This document shows, in pieces, positions 28,833 through 38,048 of a stretch of 64,000 bases of DNA. Under the pieces are notes generated by a model that made no database searches, was not told where the DNA came from, and worked only from the letters and a program-made list of their open reading frames with translations. The translations under genes and the position numbers were made by a program. Numbering within the stretch: the stretch's first letter is position 1; each line of letters begins with the position of its first letter. The DNA is from Chryseobacterium sp. W4I1 (GTDB taxonomy: Bacteria > Bacteroidota > Bacteroidia > Flavobacteriales > Weeksellaceae), in the NCBI RefSeq assembly GCF_030816115.1, contig NZ_JAUSXQ010000001.1:1240001-1304000 (forward strand), read 5' to 3'.

Positions 28833-30341
28833 CTAGAAATATGAAGTTTTCGAAACATCTTTTAAAAAAAGGATTATTTCGCTGTAGTTATACAGTTCGG
28901 CAAATTCCAAGGGTGTAAGTCCAGAATGAGAGGTTAAGCTTAGATCTGCCCCTTTATCAACTAAAATTTTTACTGCTCCCATGTTATTCTGCCATACTGC
29001 ATCGTGAAGAGCAGTCATGCCGTTATACAAACCTTGCGCATTTATATCTATTCCCTTTATTGAATTTTTTTCAATATACTGCATCAGTATTTCAATTACT
29101 TTCACATGACCTGCATACGCAGCTTCGTGTAATACGGTAGCTCCCATTAATCCGCTGAGCATTGTAATGTCAGCTCCAGAATCGAGCAGCAATCTAACAA
29201 TTTTATCATAACCTTTGCTTGCGGCCAAACTTAGTGGCGTAAAATCGTCATTGTAATTCCCCATTTTTGGTATTCGCTCATTGATATCGATACCTCCGTC
29301 GATAAGTACCTTTATATTTTTGATGTCATATTGTGTAATGGCCTTAACTAGTTTCTGAGATTGGATTTTTTTTTCCAGATTATTCTTATATTCATTAATG
29401 ACGCTGATCATTGATGCGTTATCAAGCTGATGAGCCATATCCAATACACTTTCATTAAAGTTATTTCTAAGTTCAATTCTGGCATTGTGTTCTAAAAGTA
29501 TTTTAACCGATGCTTCCTGTTTATAAAGTATTGCATCCATTAGCGGTGAATTTCCAACAATCGGACTCTGCATATCAATAAAAGCTCCTTCTTCCAATAG
29601 CAGTTCTATGATTTTTGGATGCCCTGATTGAGAAGCTTTATGTAAAGCCGTAGCTCCCATGTTAGGATCAACTGCTAAAATATCTGCTCCATGGGTAATT
29701 AATAGCTTAACTATTTCAATATGTCCAAGACCGGAAGCTAACATCAATGGAGTAAGTCCCTTAGAATTTGGTAAATCTGCATTTACGCCATTTTTCAAGA
29801 GGGATTCTACTAGACACAAATCATTTTTATCAACAGCGTCGCCCAAAAGATTAAACTGGTTTTGATGTAAATATTGCGCAGTCGATATTTTCTTTTCTAT
29901 GACATATGCTTTCACGCCTGCCATCTTTCCATTTTCAAATCGCCAAACATCACAGTATTGATAATGGTTAAGAATACCATCTTTCGTTTTTAAGCTTATT
30001 TCACCTGTTACTGTTACAAAATTACCCTCTTCAATTGTCGTTTCGACGGTAAAAACAGGCGGTTCCCAGTAGAACTCTTTCATATACTTCCGCACTTCTT
30101 CTTTTCCCTTAAGAATACGTTCACCTATAAAAGTCCATTGGGAATCTTCTGTACAATAGGCCAGAAAACTTTCGTAATCTCCTTTTTTTACAAATTCATT
30201 GGCTTGATGTAATACTTTTGCGTTGCTCATTTTGATTTGTTTTTTGATTTGACGATTTTTATTTTTTCCATACACGATGGAATTGCTTATTATGAATATT
30301 ATCGTGATAAATAATCGAAGCATATTAGTTGCTTGGTTCAT
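28833..30341 (-). CDS. Secreted NTF2-like plus ankyrin-repeat protein
   Basis: The 502-residue product starts with a likely signal peptide (MLRLFITIIFIISNSIVYG). Residues about 38-155 are a SnoaL/NTF2-like domain (HQANEFVKKGDYESFLAYCTEDSQWTFIGERILKG). About nine ankyrin repeats follow, with typical units such as GLTPLMLASGLGHIEIVKLLITHGAD and GATALHKASQSGHPKIIELLLEEGA. A second possible start at codon 38 (MSNAKV) would give a cytoplasmic form. It begins 2 nt after the hydrolase stop, so the two form an operon. The combination of domains is unusual; a ligand-binding scaffold is the simplest guess. Confidence 0.82.
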   Translation of the reverse strand: MNQATNMLRLFITIIFIISNSIVYGKNKNRQIKKQIKMSNAKVLHQANEFVKKGDYESFLAYCTEDSQWTFIGERILKGKEEVRKYMKEFYWEPPVFTVETTIEEGNFVTVTGEISLKTKDGILNHYQYCDVWRFENGKMAGVKAYVIEKKISTAQYLHQNQFNLLGDAVDKNDLCLVESLLKNGVNADLPNSKGLTPLMLASGLGHIEIVKLLITHGADILAVDPNMGATALHKASQSGHPKIIELLLEEGAFIDMQSPIVGNSPLMDAILYKQEASVKILLEHNARIELRNNFNESVLDMAHQLDNASMISVINEYKNNLEKKIQSQKLVKAITQYDIKNIKVLIDGGIDINERIPKMGNYNDDFTPLSLAASKGYDKIVRLLLDSGADITMLSGLMGATVLHEAAYAGHVKVIEILMQYIEKNSIKGIDINAQGLYNGMTALHDAVWQNNMGAVKILVDKGADLSLTSHSGLTPLEFAELYNYSEIILFLKDVSKTSYF

Positions 30342-30342
30342 A

Positions 30343-31335
30343 TTATTTAAAATCTATCTCATGTAAAAAGGCTAATATTTCATTGTTTACGGTTTCTGCA
30401 GCTTCATGTTGTGGCCAATGACCAACATTTTTAAGTGCAACCTGTTTTATTAACCCAGGATGATTTTTTTGAAGTTCCTCCAGGGTGGGAACTTCAGGGT
30501 GGAAAAACTTACATAAACCATCTTCTCTGCCCCAGATATACAAGCTTGGATGTTCGATCTTTTTACCTTTTAATGACGAAGTTTCATCAAATGTAATTTG
30601 ATTGGCTCTGTAATGATTTATCCCTGTTTGAAAACCGGTCTTTTCAAACCAGCCCACTGTTTTTTCTATATACTCTTTTGTTGTCCACTCAGGTATTTCA
30701 ATGGGTGAAGATCTAAACATATTTCTTGTTTCATCAATAGGATCCCAACCTGTGCCTGATGCCGGACTTGCGGAAAGCCAATAAAAAACATTTTTAATTG
30801 TTTTTTCTGCTGGCAGATAATCTTCTTCCAGTTCATGCTGCATCATTTCCAAAGCATAGTATTTTTTACCAAGACCATTTTTCCGCAAGGCATCCCATTG
30901 ACTCATTTCTGCTCTGGTGAAAAACGGAATGCTTAAACTTACCAAACCCTTAAAACGATCTGGGCATAGCAAGATTGCCTTTTGTGTATGATCTGCTCCC
31001 CAATCGTGACCTACTAAAACTGCCGATTCAACATCAAGGTAATCCAAAATGTCTGTTATGTCACTAACGATATGTTGACCACTGTAAAGCTTGTAATCTG
31101 CAGGTGCGTAGCTGCCTCCAAAACCACGTAAATCAAACGCAATTGTATGATAACCCTCATCGGATAGACTTTTCATTTGCTGCTTCCAGGTTTCTGCAGT
31201 GTCTGGAAAACCGTGAAGAAATAATATTGCGGGTCCTTCTCCCTGTTCTAATATTCGAAAATAATGTTCATTAATACATAGCTGTCTTTCGATCAATGGT
31301 AAATCCTTTTTTTTATTCAAATTCTTAATTTTCAT
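30343..31335 (-). CDS. Alpha/beta hydrolase, epoxide hydrolase-like
   Basis: The 330-residue protein shows the oxyanion motif LFLHGFPDTAETW, a nucleophile elbow VGHDWGAD with aspartate D111 as expected for epoxide hydrolases and haloalkane dehalogenases, a cap domain, an acid strand IWGREDGLC, and the catalytic histidine in VGHWPQHEAAE. It should hydrolyse an epoxide or halide by a covalent ester intermediate. It shares an operon with the ankyrin protein and is divergent from an HxlR regulator about 100 nt away, which probably controls it. Confidence 0.85.
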   Translation of the reverse strand: MKIKNLNKKKDLPLIERQLCINEHYFRILEQGEGPAILFLHGFPDTAETWKQQMKSLSDEGYHTIAFDLRGFGGSYAPADYKLYSGQHIVSDITDILDYLDVESAVLVGHDWGADHTQKAILLCPDRFKGLVSLSIPFFTRAEMSQWDALRKNGLGKKYYALEMMQHELEEDYLPAEKTIKNVFYWLSASPASGTGWDPIDETRNMFRSSPIEIPEWTTKEYIEKTVGWFEKTGFQTGINHYRANQITFDETSSLKGKKIEHPSLYIWGREDGLCKFFHPEVPTLEELQKNHPGLIKQVALKNVGHWPQHEAAETVNNEILAFLHEIDFK

Positions 31336-31432
31336 ATGAGATTTCTTTTAAATACTTGTACAAAAGTATAGCAATTACATGCATTTTTGTATATTAGCAG
31401 CTAATTGTATGGTACTGTAAAAAACGTAAGTA

Positions 31433-31792
31433 ATGGGAAAAATAAAGGAAACTTCGACAAATTTTGAGAATAAAAAAATTTTAGCTGATGAATGTTCTGA
31501 AGTTTATGCAGCAAATATTATTGGTGGACAATGGTCACTTGTGATCTGTTCATGGTTAACAAACGGTAAAATGCGGTTTGGAGAATTAAAGAAATCAATT
31601 CCCAATATTACAGAACGTATGCTGACCACACAGCTTCGTAAACTTGAAGAACATAATATTATTACAAGAACTGTTTATGCAGAAGTTCCCCCTAAAGTTA
31701 TATACGAATTAACTGATATAGGCTATGAACTTAAGCCAATCATTCTTCAAATGGAACAATGGGGAGAGCGGCATAAAAAATTAAAGTTATAA
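31433..31792 (+). CDS. HxlR-family transcriptional regulator
   Basis: The 119-residue winged-helix protein contains the family core IIGGQWSLVICSWLTNGKMRFGELKKSIPNITERMLTTQLRKLEEHNIITRTVYAEVPPKVIYELTDIGYEL. A single cysteine (C18, in ADECSEVY) sits at the position that often senses electrophiles or oxidants. It is divergent from the hydrolase-ankyrin operon, so control of that operon is the natural inference. Confidence 0.88.
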   Translation: MGKIKETSTNFENKKILADECSEVYAANIIGGQWSLVICSWLTNGKMRFGELKKSIPNITERMLTTQLRKLEEHNIITRTVYAEVPPKVIYELTDIGYELKPIILQMEQWGERHKKLKL

Positions 31793-31877
31793 TATAAGAA
31801 ATTAGTTAAATTAAATATACTAATTATATAACTCATAAAACTATCATAATAAATTTTAAAGCATTACTGGAAATAAA

Positions 31878-31918
31878 TTTACGAAAGTATATAATCATTA
31901 ACGCAATGCGTAAATTTG
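31878..31918 (+). promoter_or_regulatory. Conserved promoter block, copy 1 (before the Crp-like gene)
   Basis: TTTACGAAA is followed 33 bp later (start to start) by the -7 box TAAATTTG at 31911-31918. The palindrome ACGCAATGCGT overlaps the box. The same block with the same spacing precedes the lipoprotein gene at 38596, and part of it a third relic. Confidence 0.55.
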
Positions 31919-31959
31919 AAGTTATCCCATCAAATTAAACAAAAATCTACAAAATTACA

Positions 31960-32529
31960 GTGTACAGACAATTAGAACAATATATTAAAGCAAGAACTGA
32001 AATTGACGATCAGACACTTTCGAACATTTCTTCATACTTCAAATTTATAAAGACCCCGCGGAATAAATTTCTTTTGAAAGAAGGCGAAATTTGCAAACAT
32101 TACTATTTTGTTAATAAAGGATGCATAAGACTTTTTAGTATTAATAAGGACGGAGAAGAAAAAACAAGATATTTTCATTTTGAAGATGCATTTGGAACTG
32201 CATTGCAAAGTCTAATAAATCAAAAGCCTGCATTTGAATTCATGCAGACTATAGAACCTTCGGAGTTGTTGGTAATTAACCGTGACGACTATTTTCATCT
32301 GGTAGAAACAGTTCCACAGTTTGGTTTTGTTTACAGACAAATTTTAGAATTAGCTTACATCAAATCACAAGAACGTATTTATTGTTTTCAAAGCTTCGAA
32401 GCAATAGATAAAGTTCGTTGGGCTTTGACAAATCAAAGTAAATGGCTGACAAGATTATCAAATAAGATGGTGGCATCATATTTAGGGATTACACCTCAAA
32501 CATTAAGCAGATTAAAATCAAAGATTTGA
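31960..32529 (+). CDS. Crp/Fnr-family regulator
   Basis: The 189-residue protein starts at a GTG (YRQLEQYIKARTEIDDQTL) that sits 42 nt after the -7 box. The cyclic-nucleotide-binding jelly roll includes FLLKEGEICKHYYFVNKGCIRLFSINKDGEEKTRYFHFEDAFG. The C-terminal HTH ends NKMVASYLGITPQTLSRLKSKI. The phosphate-binding cassette of true cAMP receptors is not evident, as in most Bacteroidota members. The NmrA-type gene follows and may be its target. Confidence 0.85.
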   Translation: MYRQLEQYIKARTEIDDQTLSNISSYFKFIKTPRNKFLLKEGEICKHYYFVNKGCIRLFSINKDGEEKTRYFHFEDAFGTALQSLINQKPAFEFMQTIEPSELLVINRDDYFHLVETVPQFGFVYRQILELAYIKSQERIYCFQSFEAIDKVRWALTNQSKWLTRLSNKMVASYLGITPQTLSRLKSKI

Positions 32530-32606
32530 AAATGTGAACATAGGACAATGTTTACAAAATTTACTCTTATCATCTTTGTACTTCACTAAACAATTTAAGT
32601 TCAATT

Positions 32607-33485
32607 ATGATTTTAGTAACAACGCCAACAGGCAATACGGGTTCAATGGTTCTTCAACAATTGGTAGAGCGGGGACAAAAGGTTAGAATTTTTTTGAGAG
32701 ACCCTAAAAAAATATCAGCTGAAATTTTAGAAAAAGTGGAAGTTGCAACAGGCTCCTTGCTGAATGAGGATGAATTCACAGAAGCATTGCAAGGATGTGA
32801 TACTCTTTATTTTTGTGTTCCTCAAAGCAATACCCAAGAAGATGTAAATGCCTATTATGAAGAATTTGCAACAGTGGCTTCACAAGCAATTAAAAATGCT
32901 GGTACAAGCAGAGTTATTTATTTATCTAGTGGCGGCAAAGAAAACAACCTTCAGGCAGGCCTTATAACAGCACTCCACAAGGGCGAAGATATAATCATCC
33001 GATCAGGAGCATCAGTAAGGTCATTGCGGTGTCCGGTATTCTTTGAAACCCTTTTGTATCAGATTGCATCTCTAAAAAAATCAGGAACGTTTTTCTTACC
33101 TATTGACGGAAATTACAAGTCGCCACAAATCGCCGTAAAAGACATCGCAGCAAAAGCAGTAGAATTACTAACTGATAAAACCTGGAAAGGCGTTGAAGGA
33201 GTTACAATACAAGGTCCGGCAGACATAAGCTACAATGAAATCGCATTTCAAGTGAGTGAATTAACCGGCAAGCCTTTTCATTTTCAACAAGTTTCAAAAG
33301 AGGACTATATAGAAACACTATTGGTAGAACATCATACGAGTGAAGCTTTTGCAATCTCTTTAACAGAAATGTTGACAGCAATTGGCAATGGCCTTTATGA
33401 CACGGAACCGAGAACAGAAGAAAGCACAACAAGTACAACCATTAGAGAGTGGTTAAAAGAAAATTTAGTTTCTAAAATAAATTAA
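32607..33485 (+). CDS. NmrA/SDR-type NAD(P)-binding protein
   Basis: The 292-residue protein begins with a Rossmann motif TTPTGNTGSMVLQQLVERGQKVRIFLRD and the continuation GCDTLYFCVPQSN, typical of atypical SDR proteins of the NmrA/azoreductase (QOR2) group. The tyrosine/lysine pair of classical SDRs is not clear, so it may be a redox-sensing or quinone-reducing protein. It follows a Crp-like regulator by 77 nt, the usual regulator/target layout for such pairs in this phylum. Confidence 0.82.
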   Translation: MILVTTPTGNTGSMVLQQLVERGQKVRIFLRDPKKISAEILEKVEVATGSLLNEDEFTEALQGCDTLYFCVPQSNTQEDVNAYYEEFATVASQAIKNAGTSRVIYLSSGGKENNLQAGLITALHKGEDIIIRSGASVRSLRCPVFFETLLYQIASLKKSGTFFLPIDGNYKSPQIAVKDIAAKAVELLTDKTWKGVEGVTIQGPADISYNEIAFQVSELTGKPFHFQQVSKEDYIETLLVEHHTSEAFAISLTEMLTAIGNGLYDTEPRTEESTTSTTIREWLKENLVSKIN

Positions 33486-33634
33486 AGCCAACCAATCAAT
33501 ATAAACCGGTGAAATGGCATTAATGAAAGATTATATATATTTATAGTTTTTAGTCTTCAAACATTCTGCAAATACGACTAGATTGTAAATAGCTGGATGT
33601 TTGGTATATTCTTAAAGTTGTAAAACGTCAAAAG

Positions 33635-33649
33635 TCTCAAAAAACGATA
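33635..33649 (+). repeat. Cassette leader motif, copy 2
   Basis: TCTCAAAAAACGATA, an exact consensus copy. It lies after the NmrA-type gene in a 356-nt spacer and ahead of a broken lipoprotein start. Confidence 0.55.
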
Positions 33650-33723
33650 TGTTGATCAGTAAAATAATAAGAAATAATATCTATTAAACTATCCGAATAT
33701 TCAAAATAACTAAAAAAATAAAT

Positions 33724-33808
33724 ATGAGAAAAATAATATTGAGTCAATTTGCTTGGTTTTAATATGCTGTTTATCGTATTCTAGTTGCTTTCCCCAATTT
33801 AAACCTTA
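33724..33808 (+). pseudogene. Lipoprotein signal-peptide relic
   Basis: ATG at 33724 starts MRKIILSQF. After a one-base shift the frame reads CLVLICCLSYSSCFPQFKP and stops. This looks like a lipoprotein leader whose mature part is lost. It may be the missing front of the DUF4440-like fragment that follows. Confidence 0.4.
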
Positions 33809-33841
33809 AAATCCGGTTTCAAAAGAATTATTAACACGATT

Positions 33842-34126
33842 ATGAAGAATGACAGTTTGTTTTTGAGTGCTGCCAATCATGAAGAGACCATTGATCATTT
33901 TACGAGAGTGGCGAAAAACTATGAATATACCCGCAGGGTTCCTGTGGCAGAGAGTGTGGAAATATATCCGATTAAATATTACGGAGCCATCCAAACCGGA
34001 ATCCATCAATTTTGCCGTTTGGAAAATAAAGTTCTTATTAATTGTGGAACATTTAAGCTTGTAAACATTTGGAAACAAACTCCTGATGGTTGGAAAATAT
34101 CAAGAGTAGCTAGCTATGGATATTAA
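33842..34126 (+). pseudogene. DUF4440/NTF2-like fragment
   Basis: The 94 codons from ATG 33842 read ANHEETIDHFTRVAKNYEYTRRVPVAESVEIYPIKYYGAIQTG, then FKLVNIWKQTPDGWKISRVASYGY, the C-terminal two thirds of a DUF4440/SnoaL-like cone fold. Normal members are about 130-160 residues with a signal peptide, so this is N-terminally truncated. The relic leader at 33724 is a possible former start. Confidence 0.6.
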
Positions 34127-34263
34127 ATGTATTTTTACTGTAATAGTGAGTAAATAGTACCAATGACTTGTATCCAGTTTGTAAATGGTTTTGTATTTAG
34201 TACTGTAATTACTGTGATTGCAGTTGTTGGTTTATTATAAAATATAACTAATGCCATTCATAT

Positions 34264-34270
34264 AAGGAGA
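34264..34270 (+). promoter_or_regulatory. Strong Shine-Dalgarno sequence, unusual here
   Basis: AAGGAGA lies 5 nt before the ATG at 34276. Almost no other gene in the window has such a site, as expected in Bacteroidota, so this gene may be foreign. A near copy (TATAAGGAGAATTC) precedes the relic at about 36955. Confidence 0.5.
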
Positions 34271-34275
34271 ATCTA

Positions 34276-34827
34276 ATGAGAAAAAGAAATTACATTATCA
34301 TCGGAGTTTTGACATTCGTATTAATAGTTGCGTTCGGTGTATGGTACTTCCTTTTACTAAGCGGATTGAGCGGTATGGGAAGCCCGACAGGAGGGAGGGG
34401 GTCTAACTACCCTTATTTTATTACAACAGAAACTATGGTAGTTAAAAAAATAGTGTTGCCTAAAGGAACAAAGCTGATCTATGAAGAACAGTTTTTTAAG
34501 AAAGGGCAACAAGACAGAATAATGAATGAACAAAAGCTTACCAATATAGAGTTACCAAAAGGAAAAACAATAGATTGGGGTGGAGTACCTGTTTATATGA
34601 TTATAAAATTCTTTAATCCTGAAATGAAGGGATTTTCGGTCTATTCAGATTTTAGCCAATTAAAAGATGGCAAAAAAACTAAGTTTTCCGAAATATGGCA
34701 AAGTTGTGGTAGTGATTTAGGGGTTTTAGTGAAAAATCAGGATGATTGGACTTTTAACACAAAAAACATTGCTAATGTTTTGGATTGCAGTGTGAACTTT
34801 CAGCGCTATTTTAAGGAAGATCCCTAA
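34276..34827 (+). CDS. Membrane-anchored hypothetical protein, 183 aa
   Basis: An N-terminal helix (YIIIGVLTFVLIVAFGVWYFLLLSG) is followed by a Gly-rich linker and a beta-rich extracytoplasmic domain with IVLPKGTKLIYEEQFFKKGQQDR and LPKGKTIDWGGVPVYMIIKFFN. I do not recognise the family. Two cysteines near the end (SCGSDLG, LDCSV) could form a disulphide. The Shine-Dalgarno site is atypical for this genome. The surroundings are decayed, so this may be recently imported cargo. Confidence 0.55.
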   Translation: MRKRNYIIIGVLTFVLIVAFGVWYFLLLSGLSGMGSPTGGRGSNYPYFITTETMVVKKIVLPKGTKLIYEEQFFKKGQQDRIMNEQKLTNIELPKGKTIDWGGVPVYMIIKFFNPEMKGFSVYSDFSQLKDGKKTKFSEIWQSCGSDLGVLVKNQDDWTFNTKNIANVLDCSVNFQRYFKEDP

Positions 34828-34889
34828 CAGCAGCAGTTTCTTGATAAACTTTATAACGAGTCCAAAAAAGTGGACAAAGCCAAATGAAG

Positions 34890-34980
34890 TGAAAAATTCT
34901 GTTTCTCTATTTTTTTATTTACAGTGCTAATAGCTTGCAAAAATGATAAAAGTAAAGAACTGAAAATAAGTAATCAGTAG
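34890..34980 (+). pseudogene. Lipoprotein leader relic
   Basis: The frame reads KFCFSIFLFTVLIACKNDKSKELKISNQ before a stop. It is a lipoprotein signal with lipobox LIAC but no start codon in frame and no mature domain. Confidence 0.4.
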
Positions 34981-35018
34981 CCTTTAAGATTTTTTTAGGA
35001 TAGGATTAAAAAAAATAG

Positions 35019-35059
35019 TGCAATTGCATATACTATAGATTATGCAATACGTAAATTTG
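35019..35059 (+). promoter_or_regulatory. Conserved promoter block, copy 2 (degenerate)
   Basis: The segment ends in ATGCAATACGTAAATTTG with the -7 box TAAATTTG at 35052-35059. It aligns with the blocks at 31878 and 38519, although the upstream TTTACG element is altered. It precedes the DUF2625 pseudogene. Confidence 0.45.
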
Positions 35060-35089
35060 GATAATAGCGGCAATTTTAGAAGCCCATAC

Positions 35090-35541
35090 AATATGACAAA
35101 ACTTTTGACAATTATTATATTATCCCGTACTCCCATTAACAGCTTATGGACAAACAAATATGCGTTCTATTGATGAATTAATAAGAGGTAAAGATCCAGG
35201 TTGGGCTCTTGTAAAGAATGGATAGACTCTGTCAAAAACAAAGTGGAAATCTTGCCTGTTGATACAAATAAAGCAAAGGATGCCTTATATAAGACCCAAG
35301 TTACAACCCGCTCTCCAATGGGCCAATTGTATATATGACAGGCGGACTTTTAGTTGACAATGGTTGGATAAGAATTCTTGGCTCGGGTAGTAACAAGTTA
35401 AACAGGTCACTGCCAGAATGGAATAAGGGAAAAGTATTTAAGGATTTTGGACAATCGGCACCCTATCTTTTAATTGCTGACGATGCAGTGGGTGGTATTT
35501 TTATTCTTAATGGAGGTGGACTTGGTATTACGGAAAATTAA
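35090..35541 (+). pseudogene. DUF2625-like protein, frameshifted
   Basis: Spread over two or three frames one can read RSIDELIRGKDPGWALV, then WIDSVKNKVEILPVDTNKAKDALYKTQVTTRSPMG. From 35335 an intact stretch follows: TGGLLVDNGWIRILGSGSNKLNRSLPEWNKGK and DDAVGGIFILNGGGLG. This is the DUF2625 pattern. Frameshifts near 35215 and 35330 and loss of the C-terminus show it is dead. Confidence 0.65.
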
Positions 35542-35877
35542 AAGAGACAATGAGACTTATTTATGGAAAAGGTTGCATCTTCATTTAACAAATTATGAAT
35601 ACTCAAAGTGCGTTGAAAATGTTGTGATTTATCTTGAAGGACATAAAAAATCTCCGCTTCAACTTTCGTTTCGAAAAGAGGGTAATTTAACCCTTAAAAC
35701 AGATATAGAAAAAGAAAAATGGCGGTAGGTTATCCCGATGATGGAGTAATTTGGTTGTATAAGTATGAATCTCCTTTACCTAATAATAAACCATACCCAG
35801 TTAATGAGCAACAAACTGTTGATGTCAATTTGACGGCCAACTGTTATAGCCCAGCTAGTTCGATATTTTCCTTATAA
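35542..35877 (+). pseudogene. Unidentified coding relic
   Basis: Two consecutive frames carry protein-like sequence: NYEYSKCVENVVIYLEGHKKSPLQLSFRKEGNL (to 35728), then from 35719 MAVGYPDDGVIWLYKYESPLPNNKPYPVNEQQTVDVNLTANC. They look like pieces of one frameshifted gene of unknown family. Up to 36240 nothing else is legible. Confidence 0.35.
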
Positions 35878-36240
35878 AGATTGGAACCAAAAGAAAGTAC
35901 AAGGCCATACATTATTGAAGATGTGTTGAGATTCCTTGAGATAATTGCATTGCCTAAAGGTATAAAATGAGTAACGAGAAACCTTATTTTATATTATTGT
36001 AACCTGGATGATAGAATAAATGGCTTACTTATATGTAGTGATTAGAAATGTGATGCCCTAATCGTTACATTTATCTAATAAATAAATCATGAATAGAGTC
36101 AACTTCTTGCAGCTGAAAAACGTATGATAGACAAAAATACATCTCAGAAAAGGATAGTGTAATAATTCATATTAAAATGTTGGTTTCTATTATTAATAAA
36201 CTACCTTGTTACAGTTATTTATTCAAGAACACTTTCTAAT

Positions 36241-36837
36241 ATGTTAATTAACGAAGAATTATTATATCAATACGGTGCAGTCACACAAAGCCTCCAAAAA
36301 CAAGAATATCTTTTCCATGAGGGCGATGTACCAAAAAGCTATTACCAGATTATTGAAGGCAGAGTAAAGTTATCTCACAATAACGAAGAGGGAAAAGAGT
36401 TTATTCAAACTATCTTAACAGAGGGGCAAAGTGCCTGTGAGCTCTTGCTTTTTATTGACTACAATTATCCCGTTAGTTGTGTTGCGCTTGAGAATAGTAC
36501 AATTTTAAAACTCTCGAAACCTAACTTTGAAAAACTGCTAGACGATCATCCTACAATTTCTCGGGATCTCAATGTTTTTTTTTCGGGTAGATTATATCAA
36601 AAGCTTATCATGCTCCAGAATAATGCATCATTAAACCCTGAAATTAGGCTTAAAGGTATTATGAGCTATTACAAGAGTTTTAATCAAAGTGACAAAAAAT
36701 ATTCTTTCGAAATACCTTTTACAAGACAGGAATTAGCTTCATTTACAGGTTTACGCGTAGAAACAGTCATTCGGGCTTTTAAAAAGATGGAGGTGGATAA
36801 AATTGTTAGGATCGAGAACAGAAAAATTTACTATTGA
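36241..36837 (+). CDS. Crp/Fnr-family regulator, second copy
   Basis: The 198-residue protein has a cyclic-nucleotide-binding fold (KQEYLFHEGDVPKSYYQIIEGRVKLSHNNEEGKEFIQTILTEGQSACE) and a C-terminal HTH with FTRQELASFTGLRVETVIRAFKKMEVDKIVRIENRKIYY, so a real Crp-type DNA-binding helix. It is only distantly similar to the regulator at 31960. No intact neighbouring target gene is visible; it sits between pseudogenes. Confidence 0.85.
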   Translation: MLINEELLYQYGAVTQSLQKQEYLFHEGDVPKSYYQIIEGRVKLSHNNEEGKEFIQTILTEGQSACELLLFIDYNYPVSCVALENSTILKLSKPNFEKLLDDHPTISRDLNVFFSGRLYQKLIMLQNNASLNPEIRLKGIMSYYKSFNQSDKKYSFEIPFTRQELASFTGLRVETVIRAFKKMEVDKIVRIENRKIYY

Positions 36838-36928
36838 TAAATGAAGATTTAGAGCTAGATTTTCTAATTGTATTGCTGGCGAAGATGGAAAAACTTATCA
36901 AATAGACAATTAATAAGTCAATACAAAA

Positions 36929-36943
36929 TCTCAAAAACTGATG
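36929..36943 (+). repeat. Cassette leader motif, copy 3 (degenerate)
   Basis: TCTCAAAAACTGATG matches the consensus at 12 of 15 positions. It lies just before the DUF2971-like pseudogene, as the better copies do before intact genes. Confidence 0.4.
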
Positions 36944-36949
36944 ATTGAA

Positions 36950-37711
36950 AAACTATAAGGAGAATTCTTAAAGTTGGAAAATTTGAACACATTCATTCAT
37001 TGTACGAAGATGGTTTAGTTTATTGCAATCCAATGGAATTTTTTAAAATATGTGAGAAGGAAGATGCCCGATTTGATAAATCTAAAGCTGCAACAAATAT
37101 TACGTAAGTTTCTCAAATTATCTTGCAAGGACATAATGGTCAATAATTTAGATTTTCTAAAGAACCAAAAGAAAGGAGAAATAAAATTAAAATCGGCTTT
37201 TAAATATGATCAATATACGTGATTTCAATGAAAATTTGTTTTGTTGTACAGCGGTCTATCAAGATAATACAAAGATTTTATTGAATTTGATGAAAGATTT
37301 GATGACTTCGGGTATACAATCTTGTTAATCAAAAAACCAATGAAATTAGTTCTCGCTTTACAAGATTGTCTAAAAAGCATGAATCTAGGTTATAAATGAT
37401 ATTGTAAAATATTACGATAAGAAAAGCCATGATGGAAAGCTTGATTTTTTTTCAAAACATAACGAGTATTCATTTCAAAATGAATTGAGGTTATTTATCG
37501 AAAATGATCATCATAAGCCTATAACTTTACAGCTTCCACTTTAATATCTAAATATCAATTGGAAATAGACCTTCTTAGTGAAATGAAGGAGGAATCCACT
37601 AATGAACTTCATCAGGCAGAAGTGATATTAATTACATACTTTGAGCAACAAATTAAGGAGATACAAGATGTCATAGAATCTTTAGAAGGAAAAGGAAAAA
37701 TTAAAAAATAA
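36950..37711 (+). pseudogene. DUF2971-like protein, multiply frameshifted
   Basis: Protein-like sequence jumps between frames: LKVGKFEHIHSLYEDGLVYCNPMEFFKICEKEDARFDKS at the start, FCCTAVYQDNTKILLNLMKDLM in the middle, YDKKSHDGKLDFFSKHNEYSFQNELRLFIENDHHKP, and a helical tail ending LEGKGKIKK. The layout resembles DUF2971 or related defence-island proteins. At least four indels separate the pieces. Confidence 0.5.
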
Positions 37712-37712
37712 A

Positions 37713-37727
37713 TCTCAAAAAACGATC
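37713..37727 (+). repeat. Cassette leader motif, copy 4
   Basis: TCTCAAAAAACGATC matches the consensus at 14 of 15 positions. It starts 2 nt after the DUF2971-like pseudogene. No gene follows it; 37728-38595 is mostly empty DNA. Confidence 0.5.
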
Positions 37728-37776
37728 CGCTGAGTAAGGGTTGTTTTAATAAGTGATAATTGGAGAATTAGGTTTT

Positions 37777-37902
37777 CTATGGGTTGATAATGGGTAACAG
37801 TAAGTAACATTGCGTTATTCTTAATTCTTGCCATTCATCTTCCCAATAGTTACTCGTTTCTTTTGGTTTCCCCTTAATCCAATTACTGTTTTGATTACTC
37901 AT
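37777..37902 (-). pseudogene. 41-codon open frame, probable N-terminal relic
   Basis: An ATG at 37902 starts MSNQNSNWIKGKPKETSNYWEDEWQELR, which looks like a real protein start, then ends after a hydrophobic stretch. I do not recognise it; it may be the front of a lost gene. Confidence 0.3.
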
Positions 37903-38048
37903 ATTTAATCCAATTCTTTTTGTAAATTTTTAATTTTTACAAATCTTTAATCTTTCCTAAAATAGTTCCAAAATAAAATGTTTATTAATTAACAGCTACT
38001 GCAAAATCACGTGCGATCATTATATTTTTTCATACCGATTTGATTAGA

